Positions 1-8,508 of a stretch of DNA of 64,000 bases are shown in pieces. The notes below the pieces were generated by a model that saw nothing but the letters and a program-made list of their open reading frames with translations, had not been told where the DNA came from and made no database searches. The translations under genes and the position numbers were made by a program. Every line of letters starts with the position of its first letter. Position 1 is the first letter of the stretch. This DNA is from Ornithoclostridium sp944380285 (lineage in GTDB: Bacteria; Bacillota; Clostridia; Christensenellales; UBA3700), in the NCBI GenBank assembly GCA_963931165.1, contig OZ006985.1, positions 496,001 through 560,000 of the forward strand, written 5' to 3'.

Positions 1-339
1 CTCGACTTCATCTTCGACCAACCTCACATTGTCCATCACGGACGGATCGACGACAAAGATCGCCAATTTGAAGCCGTCCTCGCTCTTGGTGACCTTGACC
101 GTCGACACGCAATACTTCTCCACCATCGACTTGCCCATGACCGACTCGGAGATCACCTCGTAGGGCACGAGATACTCCCCTCTTTCGTAGTCGTCGATGT
201 CATAGATCTCGTTCAATTTTCTGCCGTCGACGGAATAGCCCTCGGGCGGTTCGATCGTGTCGTCGACGCACGCCGCCATCGCGAACACGCAGCTCAACGC
301 GACGATCACCGCGATCGTGGCGCTCAACAATTTTTTCAT
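1..339 (-). CDS. Secreted lipoprotein, 3' end outside window
   Basis: A leftward reading frame starts at ATG 339 behind a strong Shine-Dalgarno (AGGAGG) and runs open to the window edge, so at least 113 codons are present and the C-terminus is missing. The N-terminus is a lipoprotein signal peptide: MKKLL, a hydrophobic stretch, then the lipobox FAMAAC with the lipidated Cys near residue 23. The mature part is acidic and shows no motif I recognise. It is divergent from the SIS protein gene, with 200 bp between them containing a 16-bp palindrome. Surface anchoring is well supported; function is unknown. Confidence 0.75.
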   Translation of the reverse strand, partial: MKKLLSATIAVIVALSCVFAMAACVDDTIEPPEGYSVDGRKLNEIYDIDDYERGEYLVPYEVISESVMGKSMVEKYCVSTVKVTKSEDGFKLAIFVVDPSVMDNVRLVEDEVE

Positions 340-400
340 AGCGATATCCTCCTTTGTTGACTACGCCAATTATAGCGGATATCGTGCGGCGTCTCTTTGA

Positions 401-416
401 GTTAGCCATTGCTAAC
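401..416. promoter_or_regulatory. Palindrome in divergent intergenic region (candidate operator)
   Basis: The sequence GTTAGC-CATT-GCTAAC is a perfect six-base inverted repeat with a four-base spacer. It lies between the divergent lipoprotein and SIS genes, upstream of the SIS promoter. Its size and place fit a repressor operator, but no regulator is encoded nearby. Confidence 0.35.
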
Positions 417-462
417 CATAAGAAAACCGACATTTGCACCTTGCGTCGGTCGGTAATTTCTC

Positions 463-491
463 TTGCGTTAGTCTTTGCTTTGGGGTATAAT
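463..491 (+). promoter_or_regulatory. SigA-type promoter of the SIS gene
   Basis: TTGCGT, a 17-base spacer and TATAAT lie about 50 bases before the ATG at 541. The -10 is a perfect match to the housekeeping consensus. Confidence 0.7.
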
Positions 492-540
492 ATAGGCGTC
501 GGGAACATATATTTGCCCGAACAAATCATCGAGGTGCAAC

Positions 541-1581
541 ATGACCGAAAAAATCACTATGATGCAGCAGGAGATCTTCTCCGAGCCCGAGGTGCTCAAG
601 CGCACCGCCAAGGCGTGCCGCGCAATGCAAGGCAAGATCCGCGAGGAGTTCGCGAAGCGCAATATCACCAAGATCATCACGATGTCGAGAGGTTCGTCCG
701 ACAATGCGTCGACGGTCTTCTCGTTCGTTTGCCCGCTCTATTCGGGCAAACTTGTGGGCAAATATCATCCGTCTTTGACGACGGTCTACGGCGCAGACGT
801 CGACCTGTCCTCGACCTGCATGGTCATCGTCAGCCAAAGCGGCATGTCCAAGGACACTGTCGCGGTGATGGAGGACGCTAAAGCGCGCGGCGCGTTGACG
901 ATCGGCGTCACCAACGACGAGAACAGCACCGTCGCCAAGGGCTGCGACATCCACCTCTTCCTCGATGTCGACGAAGAGAAGTCGGTCGCAGCGACCAAGA
1001 CCTACATCGCCGAGATCATCGCGCTCTATCTGTTGACCGAGTGCGTCGGCAAAGAGGTCGACATGTGCGTCGACAAGATCATCGCCAAGATCCCGTCCGT
1101 GCTGGCTCTCAACGACGACATCGCCGCCGTCGCGAAGGAATTGCACGAGCGCAACAACTTCATCATCCTCTCGCGCGGCACGATGCTGGGTTCGGGCGAC
1201 GAGTGCTCGCTCAAATTGACCGAGTGCTGCTACATCTTCAACCGCTCCTACTCTGCCGCCAACTTCATGCACGGACCGCTGTCCCTGCTCGCCGAGGGCG
1301 CCAACGTCATCATGTTCGCTCCGGACGGCAAGTTCAACGACGAGTTCATCTCGATGGCAAAGCGCATCCGCGAAGCCGGGGCGGATCTGACCGCGTTCAC
1401 CGACATTCCCGAGATTGAGGGGCTTGCCAATCGCTCGATCAAGATGCCGCACGGTTGCGACAAGTGCGCGCCCGTCCTCTACGGCGTCGCCGCGTCGCTG
1501 CTCGCACTCAACATCGGCAAGGCAAAAGGGCTCAACGTCGACGCGCCGCGCAATCTCAAGAAGGTGACGGTGACGCTGTAA
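541..1581 (+). CDS. Double-SIS sugar-phosphate isomerase/deaminase family protein
   Basis: The 346-residue protein has two SIS (sugar isomerase) domains. The first contains the phosphosugar-binding signature around SRGSSDNA (residues 49-56) and VSQSGMSKDT; the segment EKSVAATKTY is typical of the isomerase half of GlmS and of AgaS/NagB-II-like aminosugar-phosphate deaminases. The C-terminal DAPRNLKKVTVTL is the usual family tail. There is no N-terminal glutamine amidotransferase domain, so it is not a full GlmS. The likely role is isomerisation or deamination of an aminosugar phosphate such as glucosamine-6-phosphate in the cytoplasm. It is monocistronic, with its own promoter and a strong terminator. 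Confidence 0.85.
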   Translation: MTEKITMMQQEIFSEPEVLKRTAKACRAMQGKIREEFAKRNITKIITMSRGSSDNASTVFSFVCPLYSGKLVGKYHPSLTTVYGADVDLSSTCMVIVSQSGMSKDTVAVMEDAKARGALTIGVTNDENSTVAKGCDIHLFLDVDEEKSVAATKTYIAEIIALYLLTECVGKEVDMCVDKIIAKIPSVLALNDDIAAVAKELHERNNFIILSRGTMLGSGDECSLKLTECCYIFNRSYSAANFMHGPLSLLAEGANVIMFAPDGKFNDEFISMAKRIREAGADLTAFTDIPEIEGLANRSIKMPHGCDKCAPVLYGVAASLLALNIGKAKGLNVDAPRNLKKVTVTL

Positions 1582-1628
1582 CTTTGCTCTTTGAGGGGGC
1601 ACCATTTCGCTTATCGCTCAAATCAACG

Positions 1629-1662
1629 CCGTCTGCAAGCAACCCGCTTGCAGACGGTATTT
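1629..1662 (+). terminator. Intrinsic terminator after the SIS gene
   Basis: A 12-bp perfect stem (CCGTCTGCAAGC / GCTTGCAGACGG) with a five-base loop is followed by TATTTT. Confidence 0.8.
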
Positions 1663-1745
1663 TCATATGAGCGGCGAAATGGTTCCCCCTCAATACTCCC
1701 CCTCCGACAGGGGACTTGTTCGCTCCGCTCACGCCCCTGCAAGGT

Positions 1746-1816
1746 GAAGTCCCCGAAGAGCGCGGTCATTCGGGGACTTCGTTATTGTATCTCGCCCAAG
1801 CGCGGTTGGGCGAGAT
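1746..1816. repeat. Two adjacent perfect hairpins
   Basis: Hairpin one pairs GAAGTCCCCGAA (1746-1757) with TTCGGGGACTTC (1769-1780). Hairpin two pairs ATCTCGCCCAA (1789-1799) with TTGGGCGAGAT (1806-1816). Neither has a clear U-tract. They fill the roughly 390-base gap between the SIS terminator and the next leftward gene, in which I see no gene. Confidence 0.6.
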
Positions 1817-1975
1817 AGATGCTTATCTCATATCTGAGTTTGTTAAGAACCGATTGGTTTAACAGAACCGCGCGGTTTCGCGCGACGCTGAATCGCAAAT
1901 TTATACGCTTTGAGGAAGTTTTTTCTTTGCTCTATAATACGGATTCTTGGCAACCCAAAAAATTAACGCTTCGAA

Positions 1976-2449
1976 TCAATCCGCGCGCGTTTGCATTGCA
2001 AACTGTGCGCGGATTTTCATACTCGCTATTTTTGGTTTTCCCCTCAATACTCCGTGGTTCTGTTTATCAAATTGCTCCTTAGGCAAGCCTTTTAAGTTGT
2101 CGATTACAAATTGATCTATGCATATTCTTGGCAGCTCGAAAATAGGCTTTTCGGAACGCCGCCTTTGCTTCCGCTTGCCCGTTTTTTCATATAACAAACA
2201 CGGGCACGAAAATTCGCACCCGCGCATTGTCTGTTCGCTCTTGCCGTCGGGCAGTGGCGAATCGAGGAAGTCGCGCACGAGCTGTCCTATCTTCGGTTGA
2301 GCGATCGCCTCTTCGGGGTCGTTCGCCCAAAAACCGTATTCCGCGAGATTCGCGAAATAGTCGGCGTCACCGCAGCAAGCGGTGAAACAACCGAGAGTCA
2401 AAGCGGCAACAAGTACGATCAATGCTGTCGTAAAGAGCCGCTTTTTCAT
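1976..2449 (-). CDS. Small lipoprotein of unknown function
   Basis: I chose the ATG at 2449 because TGGAGGT lies just upstream of it; this gives 157 residues. The N-terminus MKKRLF plus a hydrophobic stretch ends in Cys-containing lipobox candidates (LTLGC and CFTAC), so lipid attachment near residue 20 is likely. The mature part starts CGDADYF, is basic in the middle (GKRKQRRR) and has no recognisable domain. The last third is unusually AT-rich against the surrounding genes and could be an eroded end. It has its own strong promoter. Confidence 0.6.
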   Translation of the reverse strand: MKKRLFTTALIVLVAALTLGCFTACCGDADYFANLAEYGFWANDPEEAIAQPKIGQLVRDFLDSPLPDGKSEQTMRGCEFSCPCLLYEKTGKRKQRRRSEKPIFELPRICIDQFVIDNLKGLPKEQFDKQNHGVLRGKPKIASMKIRAQFAMQTRAD

Positions 2450-2486
2450 AATTACCTCCATTGCGCAATTGCGCGCTGTCACCTAT

Positions 2487-2514
2487 ATGATAGACCTCTT
2501 CGAGAGCATGTCAA
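2487..2514 (-). promoter_or_regulatory. Promoter of the small lipoprotein gene
   Basis: Reading leftward, TTGACA (2514-2509), a 16-base spacer and TATCAT (2492-2487) stand about 40 bases before the ATG at 2449. Confidence 0.65.
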
Positions 2515-2602
2515 CACCAAACGGACTTACCTTGCTTTTCCGTTGCGGACTCCTTTCTTTGTCACAATCAAAATTCGAAGCGTCCCTGCTTTTGCATAAC
2601 AA

Positions 2603-2635
2603 AAAGCGCGCCCTTGCGGACGCGCTTTGCGTTTT
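2603..2635 (-). terminator. Terminator of the str operon (after tuf)
   Basis: Read leftward, AAAGCGCG and CGCGCTTT form a stem followed by a run of Ts, 25 bases past the tuf stop codon. Confidence 0.75.
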
Positions 2636-2652
2636 TGTTTGCGTTTCGGTGA

Positions 2653-3855
2653 TTAGCCGAGGATCTTCGCAACGACGCCGGAACCGACGGTTCTGCCGCC
2701 CTCACGGATAGCGAATCTCAAGCCTTCCTCGATAGCGATCGGGGTGATGAGGTCGATCTCCATGTTGACGTTGTCGCCGGGCATGACCATCTCGACGCCC
2801 TCGGGGAGCTTGATGGAACCGGTAACGTCGGTCGTTCTGAAGTAGAACTGCGGTCTGTAGCCGTTGAAGAACGGGGTGTGACGGCCGCCTTCGTCCTTGG
2901 TCAAAACGTAGACCTGCGAAGTGAAGTTGGTGTGGGGGTTGATCGAACCCGGCTTCGCGAGGACCTGACCTCTCTCGATGCCCTTGCGGTCGATACCGCG
3001 GAGCAGCGCGCCGATGTTGTCGCCCGCCTGAGCCTCGTCAAGAAGCTTGCGGAACATTTCGAGACCGGTGATGGTCGTCTCGACGGTGGGGTGGATGCCG
3101 ACGATCTGGACCTTGTCCTGGATCTTGACCATACCTCTCTCGACTCTGCCGGTAGCGACGGTGCCGCGGCCGGTGATCGTGAAGACGTCTTCGACAGGCA
3201 TAAGGAAGGGCTTGTCGGTGTCGCGCTCGGGAGCGGGGATGTAGCTGTCGACCGCGTCGAGGAGCTCCTGGATGCAAGCGCAAGCGGGGTCATCGATCCT
3301 GCCTTCGGAAGCGGCGTTGAGCGCGAGGAGCGCGGAACCCTTGATGATCGGGGTGTCGTCGCCGGGGAATTCATACTCGTTGAGCAGCTCGCGGACTTCC
3401 ATTTCGACGAGCTCGAGAAGTTCGGGGTCATCGACTTGGTCAGTCTTGTTGAGGAACACGACGATGTAGGGAACGCCGACCTGACGAGCGAGCAGGATGT
3501 GCTCTCTGGTCTGGGGCATCGGACCGTCGGTCGCCGCAACGACGAGGATAGCGCCGTCCATCTGCGCCGCGCCGGTGATCATGTTCTTGACATAGTCGGC
3601 GTGTCCGGGGCAGTCAACGTGAGCATAGTGACGGGTGTCGGTCTCGTACTCGACGTGAGCGGTATTGATTGTGATACCTCTCGCCTTCTCTTCCGGGGCC
3701 TTGTCGATTTCGTCATATCTCATCTTCTGCGCATGGCCCTTGGCAGCGCAGTACATGGTGATAGCTGCGGTCAACGTGGTCTTACCATGGTCGACGTGGC
3801 CGATGGTGCCGATGTTGACGTGCGGTTTGGTTCTTTCGAATTTTGCCTTTGCCAT
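2653..3855 (-). CDS. tuf: Elongation factor Tu
   Basis: The 400-residue protein is full length for EF-Tu, which delivers aminoacyl-tRNA to the ribosome as a GTP complex. GTPase motifs are visible: the P-loop GHVDHGKT (residues 19-26), the switch region RGITINTAH, DCPGH (81-85) and NKTD (about 136-139), followed by the two beta-barrel domains ending in GVVAKILG. The start has a strong AGGAGG. It is the last gene of the leftward rpsL-rpsG-fusA-tuf operon and is followed by an intrinsic terminator. Confidence 0.98.
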   Translation of the reverse strand: MAKAKFERTKPHVNIGTIGHVDHGKTTLTAAITMYCAAKGHAQKMRYDEIDKAPEEKARGITINTAHVEYETDTRHYAHVDCPGHADYVKNMITGAAQMDGAILVVAATDGPMPQTREHILLARQVGVPYIVVFLNKTDQVDDPELLELVEMEVRELLNEYEFPGDDTPIIKGSALLALNAASEGRIDDPACACIQELLDAVDSYIPAPERDTDKPFLMPVEDVFTITGRGTVATGRVERGMVKIQDKVQIVGIHPTVETTITGLEMFRKLLDEAQAGDNIGALLRGIDRKGIERGQVLAKPGSINPHTNFTSQVYVLTKDEGGRHTPFFNGYRPQFYFRTTDVTGSIKLPEGVEMVMPGDNVNMEIDLITPIAIEEGLRFAIREGGRTVGSGVVAKILG

Positions 3856-3938
3856 AATTATTGTCCTCCTGTTTGTAACAAACGGCTTTGTTATTTTATT
3901 TTACTTTGTTGTGAGCGGTTTTGTCAACCGCTGGGGCG

Positions 3939-6017
3939 TTACTTTTTTCTCGCTTCGACGATTTTGGCGGAAACGCTCTTGGGAACTTCCGCGTAGTGGT
4001 CGAATTGCATGGAGAAATCGCCTCTTCCTTGGGTGCTGGACCTGAGCGTGGTCGCATAGCCGAACATCTCCGCAAGCGGGATCTCCGCGTCGATGACCTG
4101 CTCGCCGCCTCTGTTCTCCATCGACTTGACGCTGCCGCGTCTGCCGTTGATGGTGCCGAGCACGTCGCCGAGATATTGGTCGGGGGTGGTGACTTCGACA
4201 GCCATGATGGGTTCGAGCAAAACGGGGTCCGCCTTTGCGGCGCCGTCTTTGAGCGCCATGGAACCGGCGATCTTGAACGCCATTTCGGACGAGTCGACTT
4301 CGTGATAGCTACCGAAGACGATGTCCGCGTTGAAGTCCACAAGCTCGTAGCCCGCGATGACGCCGCCGAGAGCAGCCTCTCTGATACCGGCTTCGACAGC
4401 GGGGATATACTCCTTGGGGATGACGCCGCCGACGGTCTTGTCGACAACGGTCACGCCCTTTCCGGGCTCGTTGGGAGAGAGCACGAGACGGCAATGTCCG
4501 TACTGACCCTTACCGCCGCTTTGACGGATGTACTTGCCTTCGACCTCAACGGTCTTGCGGATGGTCTCTCTGTACGCGACCTGCGGCTGACCGACGTTCG
4601 CCTCGACCTTGAACTCTCTCAAAAGTCTGTCGACGATGATGTCGAGGTGCAGCTCGCCCATACCGGCGATGATGGTCTGACCGGTCTCTTGGTTGGTGTA
4701 GGTCTTGAACGTGGGGTCTTCTTCCGCCAGCTTCATGAGCGCGATGGACATCTTCTCCTGACCCGCCTTAGTCTTGGGCTCGATCGCGACGTTGATGACC
4801 GGCTCGGGGAACTCCATGCTCTCGAGCACGATCGGCTTGTCGGGATCGCAAAGGGTGTCGCCCGTGGTCGTATCCTTGAGACCGACCAGCGCGATGATGT
4901 CGCCGGCGTGAGCCTCTTCGACCTCGGTGCGGCTGTTGGCGTGCATTCTGACGATACGTCCTATCCTCTCGCGCTTGTTCTTGGTGCTGTTGAGCACATA
5001 AGAACCCGCCTTGACGACGCCGGAGTAGACGCGGAAGAACGCCAGCTTACCGATGAACGGATCCGCCATGATCTTGAACGCAAGACCGCTGAACGGCGCG
5101 TTGTCGTCCGCCTCGCGGTGCATGACGTTGTTCTTGTCGTCGGGATCGTAGCCTTCGACCGGCGGAATGTCGATCGGAGAGGGCAGATAGTCGACGATGG
5201 CGTCGAGCAACAGCTGAATGCCCTTGTTGCGGTATGCGGAACCGCAGAACACGGGCGTGATGTCCATCGAGAGGACGCCCTTGCGGATCGCCTTTTTGAT
5301 CTCGTCGGGGGTGACCTCCTGCTCTTCGAGCAGCTTCTCCATCAATTCCTCGTCGAACATCGACGCGTCGTCGAGCAGCTTTTGCCTCGCCTCGGCGCAC
5401 TTCTCCTTCATGTCCTCGGGGATCTCGCGGTGCTCGAAAGTCTTGCCTTCCTTGTCGGTGTAGACGATCGCGACGTTTTCGACAAGATCGACTACGCCGA
5501 CGAAGTTGTCCTCTTTGCCGATGGGCTCGACCATAGCGACCGGAGTGGTGTGGAGCCTGTCCTTCATCATTTGAAGCACGTTCTCGAAATCAGCGCCGTC
5601 ACGGTCCATCTTGTTGACGAACGCGATGCGCGGAACGTGATACTTGGTCGCCTGTCTCCAAACGGTCTCGGACTGGGGCTGAACACCGCCGCGCGCGCAG
5701 AAAACCGCCACCGCGCCGTCAAGGACGCGGAGCGAACGCTCGACTTCAACGGTGAAGTCGACGTGTCCGGGGGTGTCGATGAGGTTGATGCGGCAGCCTC
5801 TCCATGTGGTGGACGTCGCGGCGGAAGTGATGGTGATACCTCTCTCCTGCTCCTGGACCATCCAGTCCATCGTCGCGCTGCCGTCGTGGACCTCGCCGAT
5901 CTTGTGGTTGATACCGGTGTAATACAGAATTCTTTCGCTCGTGGTGGTCTTGCCCGCGTCGATATGCGCCATGATACCGATGTTGCGGGTTTTTTCCAAA
6001 GCAAATTCTCTCGCCAT
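3939..6017 (-). CDS. fusA: Elongation factor G
   Basis: At 692 residues this is a full-length EF-G, the translocase GTPase of the ribosome. The N-terminus has the P-loop AHIDAGKTT, the switch segment RGITITSAA, DTPGHVDF and NKMD. Domains II to V follow, ending KSVSAKIVEARKK. It lies 29 bases after rpsG and 83 bases before tuf in the str operon, with a GGAG Shine-Dalgarno. Confidence 0.98.
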   Translation of the reverse strand: MAREFALEKTRNIGIMAHIDAGKTTTSERILYYTGINHKIGEVHDGSATMDWMVQEQERGITITSAATSTTWRGCRINLIDTPGHVDFTVEVERSLRVLDGAVAVFCARGGVQPQSETVWRQATKYHVPRIAFVNKMDRDGADFENVLQMMKDRLHTTPVAMVEPIGKEDNFVGVVDLVENVAIVYTDKEGKTFEHREIPEDMKEKCAEARQKLLDDASMFDEELMEKLLEEQEVTPDEIKKAIRKGVLSMDITPVFCGSAYRNKGIQLLLDAIVDYLPSPIDIPPVEGYDPDDKNNVMHREADDNAPFSGLAFKIMADPFIGKLAFFRVYSGVVKAGSYVLNSTKNKRERIGRIVRMHANSRTEVEEAHAGDIIALVGLKDTTTGDTLCDPDKPIVLESMEFPEPVINVAIEPKTKAGQEKMSIALMKLAEEDPTFKTYTNQETGQTIIAGMGELHLDIIVDRLLREFKVEANVGQPQVAYRETIRKTVEVEGKYIRQSGGKGQYGHCRLVLSPNEPGKGVTVVDKTVGGVIPKEYIPAVEAGIREAALGGVIAGYELVDFNADIVFGSYHEVDSSEMAFKIAGSMALKDGAAKADPVLLEPIMAVEVTTPDQYLGDVLGTINGRRGSVKSMENRGGEQVIDAEIPLAEMFGYATTLRSSTQGRGDFSMQFDHYAEVPKSVSAKIVEARKK

Positions 6018-6046
6018 GTGTATCTCCTGTGTCTATGTCGTCGGGA

Positions 6047-6517
6047 TCACCAACGATAGTGAGCAAACGCCTTGTTTGCCTCGGCCATTCTGTGCATGTC
6101 TTCCTTGCGCTTGACAGAATTGCCGGTGTTGTTGTACGCGTCGAGCAGCTCCGCCGCCACGCGCTCCGCCATAGTCTTTTCGCCTCTCTTGCGGGAGAAC
6201 ATGACCAGCCATCTGATCGCCAACGTTTGGCGACGAGCGGGTCTGATCTCGATCGGGACCTGGTAGGTCGATCCGCCGACGCGGCGCGCCTTGACCTCGG
6301 ATTCGGGCATGACGTTCGCCATGGCCTTGTTGAAGACCTCCATCGGCTCCATACCCGTCTTCTCCTTGATTATGTCGAAAGCGCCGTAAACTATACTTTG
6401 AGCGGTGCCCTTCTTGCCGTCCCACATGATCTGGTTGACGAACTTTGTCACGACCTTGCTGTTGTACATGGGATCGGGAAGGACGTCTCTTACGAACATA
6501 CCTCTTCTTCTCGGCAT
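6047..6517 (-). CDS. rpsG: 30S ribosomal protein S7
   Basis: The 156-residue length and the sequence (MPRRRGMFVRDVLPDP, then VTKFVNQIMWDGKKG) match S7, which nucleates assembly of the 30S head by binding 16S rRNA. The C-terminus KAFAHYRW is the family ending. AGGAGG precedes the ATG. Second gene of the str operon. Confidence 0.98.
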   Translation of the reverse strand: MPRRRGMFVRDVLPDPMYNSKVVTKFVNQIMWDGKKGTAQSIVYGAFDIIKEKTGMEPMEVFNKAMANVMPESEVKARRVGGSTYQVPIEIRPARRQTLAIRWLVMFSRKRGEKTMAERVAAELLDAYNNTGNSVKRKEDMHRMAEANKAFAHYRW

Positions 6518-6566
6518 TGTTTTTACCTCCTATTGGAATGATTTTCCGACCTAAACAGGTGAAGCC

Positions 6567-6941
6567 TTACTTCTTGGGCTTCTTCGCGCCATATTTAGAT
6601 CTCGCTTGCATACGCTTCGCTACGCCTGCACAGTCCAGCGTTCCGCGGATGATGTGATAACGGACGCCCGGCAGGTCTCTTACTCTACCACCTCTTATCA
6701 GTACGACGCTGTGTTCCTGCAAGTTGTGACCGATACCGGGAATGTAGATGGTACCTTCCTGACCGTTCACCAGCCTGACCCTCGCGATCTTGCGCAGAGC
6801 GGAGTTAGGCTTCTTGGGAGAGGTCGTCGTCACGTTGAGGCATACACCTCTTTTTTGAGGGCAGCTCTGCATGATCGGCGTGGTGCTCTTCTTGACCTGC
6901 TTCTCACGTCCTTGTCTGATCAACTGATTGATTGTTGGCAT
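6567..6941 (-). CDS. rpsL: 30S ribosomal protein S12
   Basis: Starting at ATG 6941 (preceded by CAGGAGGT) gives 124 residues beginning MPTINQLIRQGRE, the expected S12 N-terminus. The decoding-centre segments PKKPNSALRK and GIGHNLQEHS are intact, including the lysine where streptomycin resistance mutations usually fall. First gene of the leftward str operon, which has a near-perfect promoter upstream. Confidence 0.98.
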   Translation of the reverse strand: MPTINQLIRQGREKQVKKSTTPIMQSCPQKRGVCLNVTTTSPKKPNSALRKIARVRLVNGQEGTIYIPGIGHNLQEHSVVLIRGGRVRDLPGVRYHIIRGTLDCAGVAKRMQARSKYGAKKPKK

Positions 6942-7038
6942 CTGACCGTTTACCTCCTGTATTATTTTTGTCGGACAGTCATTCCTTTTTGAGGAATTTC
7001 CATACCAAAGCCCGCGCTTTTGGGCGCGAACGAAATAC

Positions 7039-7067
7039 ATTGTAATCTCTATCTCCGCACTTGTCAA
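7039..7067 (-). promoter_or_regulatory. Promoter of the rpsL-rpsG-fusA-tuf operon
   Basis: Read leftward, TTGACA (7067-7062), a 17-base spacer and TACAAT (7044-7039) lie about 100 bases before rpsL, as expected for a strong housekeeping promoter. Confidence 0.8.
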
Positions 7068-7133
7068 CCGTTTTGAGCGAGAAAATTGTAAAATTTATTA
7101 TTTTCGTGTACGCACATATACAAAAGGCGCGCG

Positions 7134-7166
7134 AGTCATAACCGCCGCACGGCGCGAATACGCTTT
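7134..7166 (+). promoter_or_regulatory. Possible SigE-like promoter for yabP
   Basis: GTCATAA and, about 14 bases on, GAATACGCT resemble the mother-cell SigE elements (roughly TCATA and CATACANT). In Bacillus, yabP is SigE-controlled. The match is partial and no SigA-type promoter is visible here. Confidence 0.3.
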
Positions 7167-7179
7167 GAAGAGGTGAACC

Positions 7180-7467
7180 ATGCAAATTAAAAGTTCCGCA
7201 AAACAGACCGCCGCAACGCCGCTGCAAGCGCAAGTGATCTTCGGCAAGAGCGTTGCCCTCTCGGGCGTCTCCTCTCTCGTCCGCTCGGACGACAAAAAGG
7301 TCGTCGCCGACGCCAAAGACCGCGTCGTCACCGTCGAGGGCGACAGCCTCGTCGTCGAGTCGCTGGACGCGGACGAGGGCGCCGCCTTCATCGTCGGCAA
7401 CGTCAAGAGCGTGCGCACAACCGCCGGCAAAGACGTCAGGGGCGCGCTCGCCAAATTGTTCAAATGA
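7180..7467 (+). CDS. yabP: YabP-family sporulation protein
   Basis: The 95-residue protein carries the YabP/YqfC beta-rich core: a start like VIFGKSVALSGVSSLV, a central segment ending VTVEGDSLVVESLD, then EGAAFIVGNVKSVR. This matches the family pattern of a GV-x-V motif, then L-x-V-x-G-x-L. YabP is needed for spore cortex assembly around the forespore. The ATG has GAAGAGGTG upstream. The stop overlaps the start of the next gene, which encodes a YabQ-like membrane protein; that pairing is the main reason for the call. In many spore formers yabP-yabQ sit beside divIC and spoIIE, which are absent here. Confidence 0.7.
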   Translation: MQIKSSAKQTAATPLQAQVIFGKSVALSGVSSLVRSDDKKVVADAKDRVVTVEGDSLVVESLDADEGAAFIVGNVKSVRTTAGKDVRGALAKLFK

Positions 7468-7817
7468 ACTTCGCGCTGTCGCAGGCGTTCGCCCTCGCGG
7501 CGTTCTTTGCGATCGGCGCGCTTTGCGGCGTATGCGCCGCGCTCGCCTCTTTTTCGCGACGCTCCCGACGGCAAAAGACAGCCGGCTTTTTCGCCGACTT
7601 TTTCGCCGTCGCACTGCCGGGCGCGCTGACTTTTGCCGCGCTCCGCACCCTGTGCGGCGGGAATTTGCGCGCAGCGCACATCGTCTTCGCCGCCGTCGGA
7701 GCGCTCATCGCATACTCCCTTGCAAAAAAGCCTGCCGCCGCATTGCGCGGGCGGCTGCGCCTCGCCGCGCTTCGCTCGCGCCGATTGCAAAAACTCAAAC
7801 GCTTCCTTACAAAATGA
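7464..7817 (+). CDS. yabQ: YabQ-like spore cortex membrane protein
   Basis: The 117-residue protein starts in an ATGA overlap with yabP. It has three or four hydrophobic segments (residues about 5-30, 43-60 and 70-85) separated by basic stretches such as RRSRRQK, and a very basic C-terminus rich in Arg and Lys. Size, topology and position directly after yabP fit YabQ, an integral membrane protein required for cortex formation. Sequence conservation in the family is low, so the call rests mostly on topology and context. Confidence 0.6.
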   Translation: MNFALSQAFALAAFFAIGALCGVCAALASFSRRSRRQKTAGFFADFFAVALPGALTFAALRTLCGGNLRAAHIVFAAVGALIAYSLAKKPAAALRGRLRLAALRSRRLQKLKRFLTK

Positions 7818-7819
7818 AT

Positions 7820-7852
7820 CGCCGCCGAACACGGGTTCGGCGGCGTATGTTT
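7820..7852 (+). terminator. Terminator after yabPQ
   Basis: An 11-bp stem (CGCCGCCGAAC / GTTCGGCGGCG) with a four-base loop is followed by TATGTTTT. Confidence 0.65.
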
Positions 7853-8280
7853 TGCCGCGCGTCGCGACTTTTTCTTTTGGCGGCTGCCTCATCATCCGCT
7901 ACCGTCGAACCGAGGAGCCGAACCGCAAAAGCGCTTTGCCTTCGTTGAATTTACCGGCGTATCAGCCCCTTGTTTTTGAGGCTTGCCTTGCCGAACGGAA
8001 ATCGATACGCACCCGGTCTCGTCAATGCCGCTCTCTCTGTCCGTTTTGCGGTTTTTGCAAGGCGGCATTGCGAGATTGCAACGCACCTCGGAGCGAGGGA
8101 TTTTCGGGTGATTTTGTGCGAGGCTGAGCGCAGGCAATATGGCGTATTGTCAAGCGAAGATCGCGCAAAAGCGCCAAAAAGACCCGTTCCGAGGCGGTGT
8201 TTATCGGTTTTCGTTCGGCACAGACTCACCACGGTTGCTGCTACGCCCACATTCAACGAATCGCGGAATGGAACAGCGGA

Positions 8281-8508
8281 AAGCGCTTTGCCTTCGTTGA
8301 ATTTATCGGCGTATCAGCCCCTTGTTCTTCAAGCTCGCCTCGTAGCTTACAATGGTCGCAGCTACGCCTACATTCAACGAATCGCGGAGTTGAACAGCGG
8401 AAAGCGCTTTGCCTTCGTTGAATTTATCGGCGTATCAGCCCCTTGTTCTTCAAGCTCGCCTCGTAGCTTACAATGGTCGCTGCTACGCCTACATTCAACG
8501 AATCGCAC
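8281..8508. repeat. 120-bp tandem repeat duplicating the 3' end of the SpoU methyltransferase gene
   Basis: The stretch from AAGCGCTTTGCCTTCG at 8281 recurs with a 120-base period at 8401, differing by one base up to about 8508. The right-hand copy includes the real end of the leftward methyltransferase gene (NVGVAAT ... NKGLIRR, stop). The left copy repeats the same codons and stop behind it. A further diverged partial copy is seen at about 8230-8280 and another around 7928-7990, again encoding NKGLIRR on the minus strand. These leftover gene ends fill the 600-base space between yabQ and the methyltransferase; no separate gene is credible there. Confidence 0.85.

Noticed and set aside
2878..6059. 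Long plus-strand open frames opposite tuf and fusA
   Set aside because: They are antisense shadows of highly conserved genes, caused by strong codon bias; no Shine-Dalgarno or domains.
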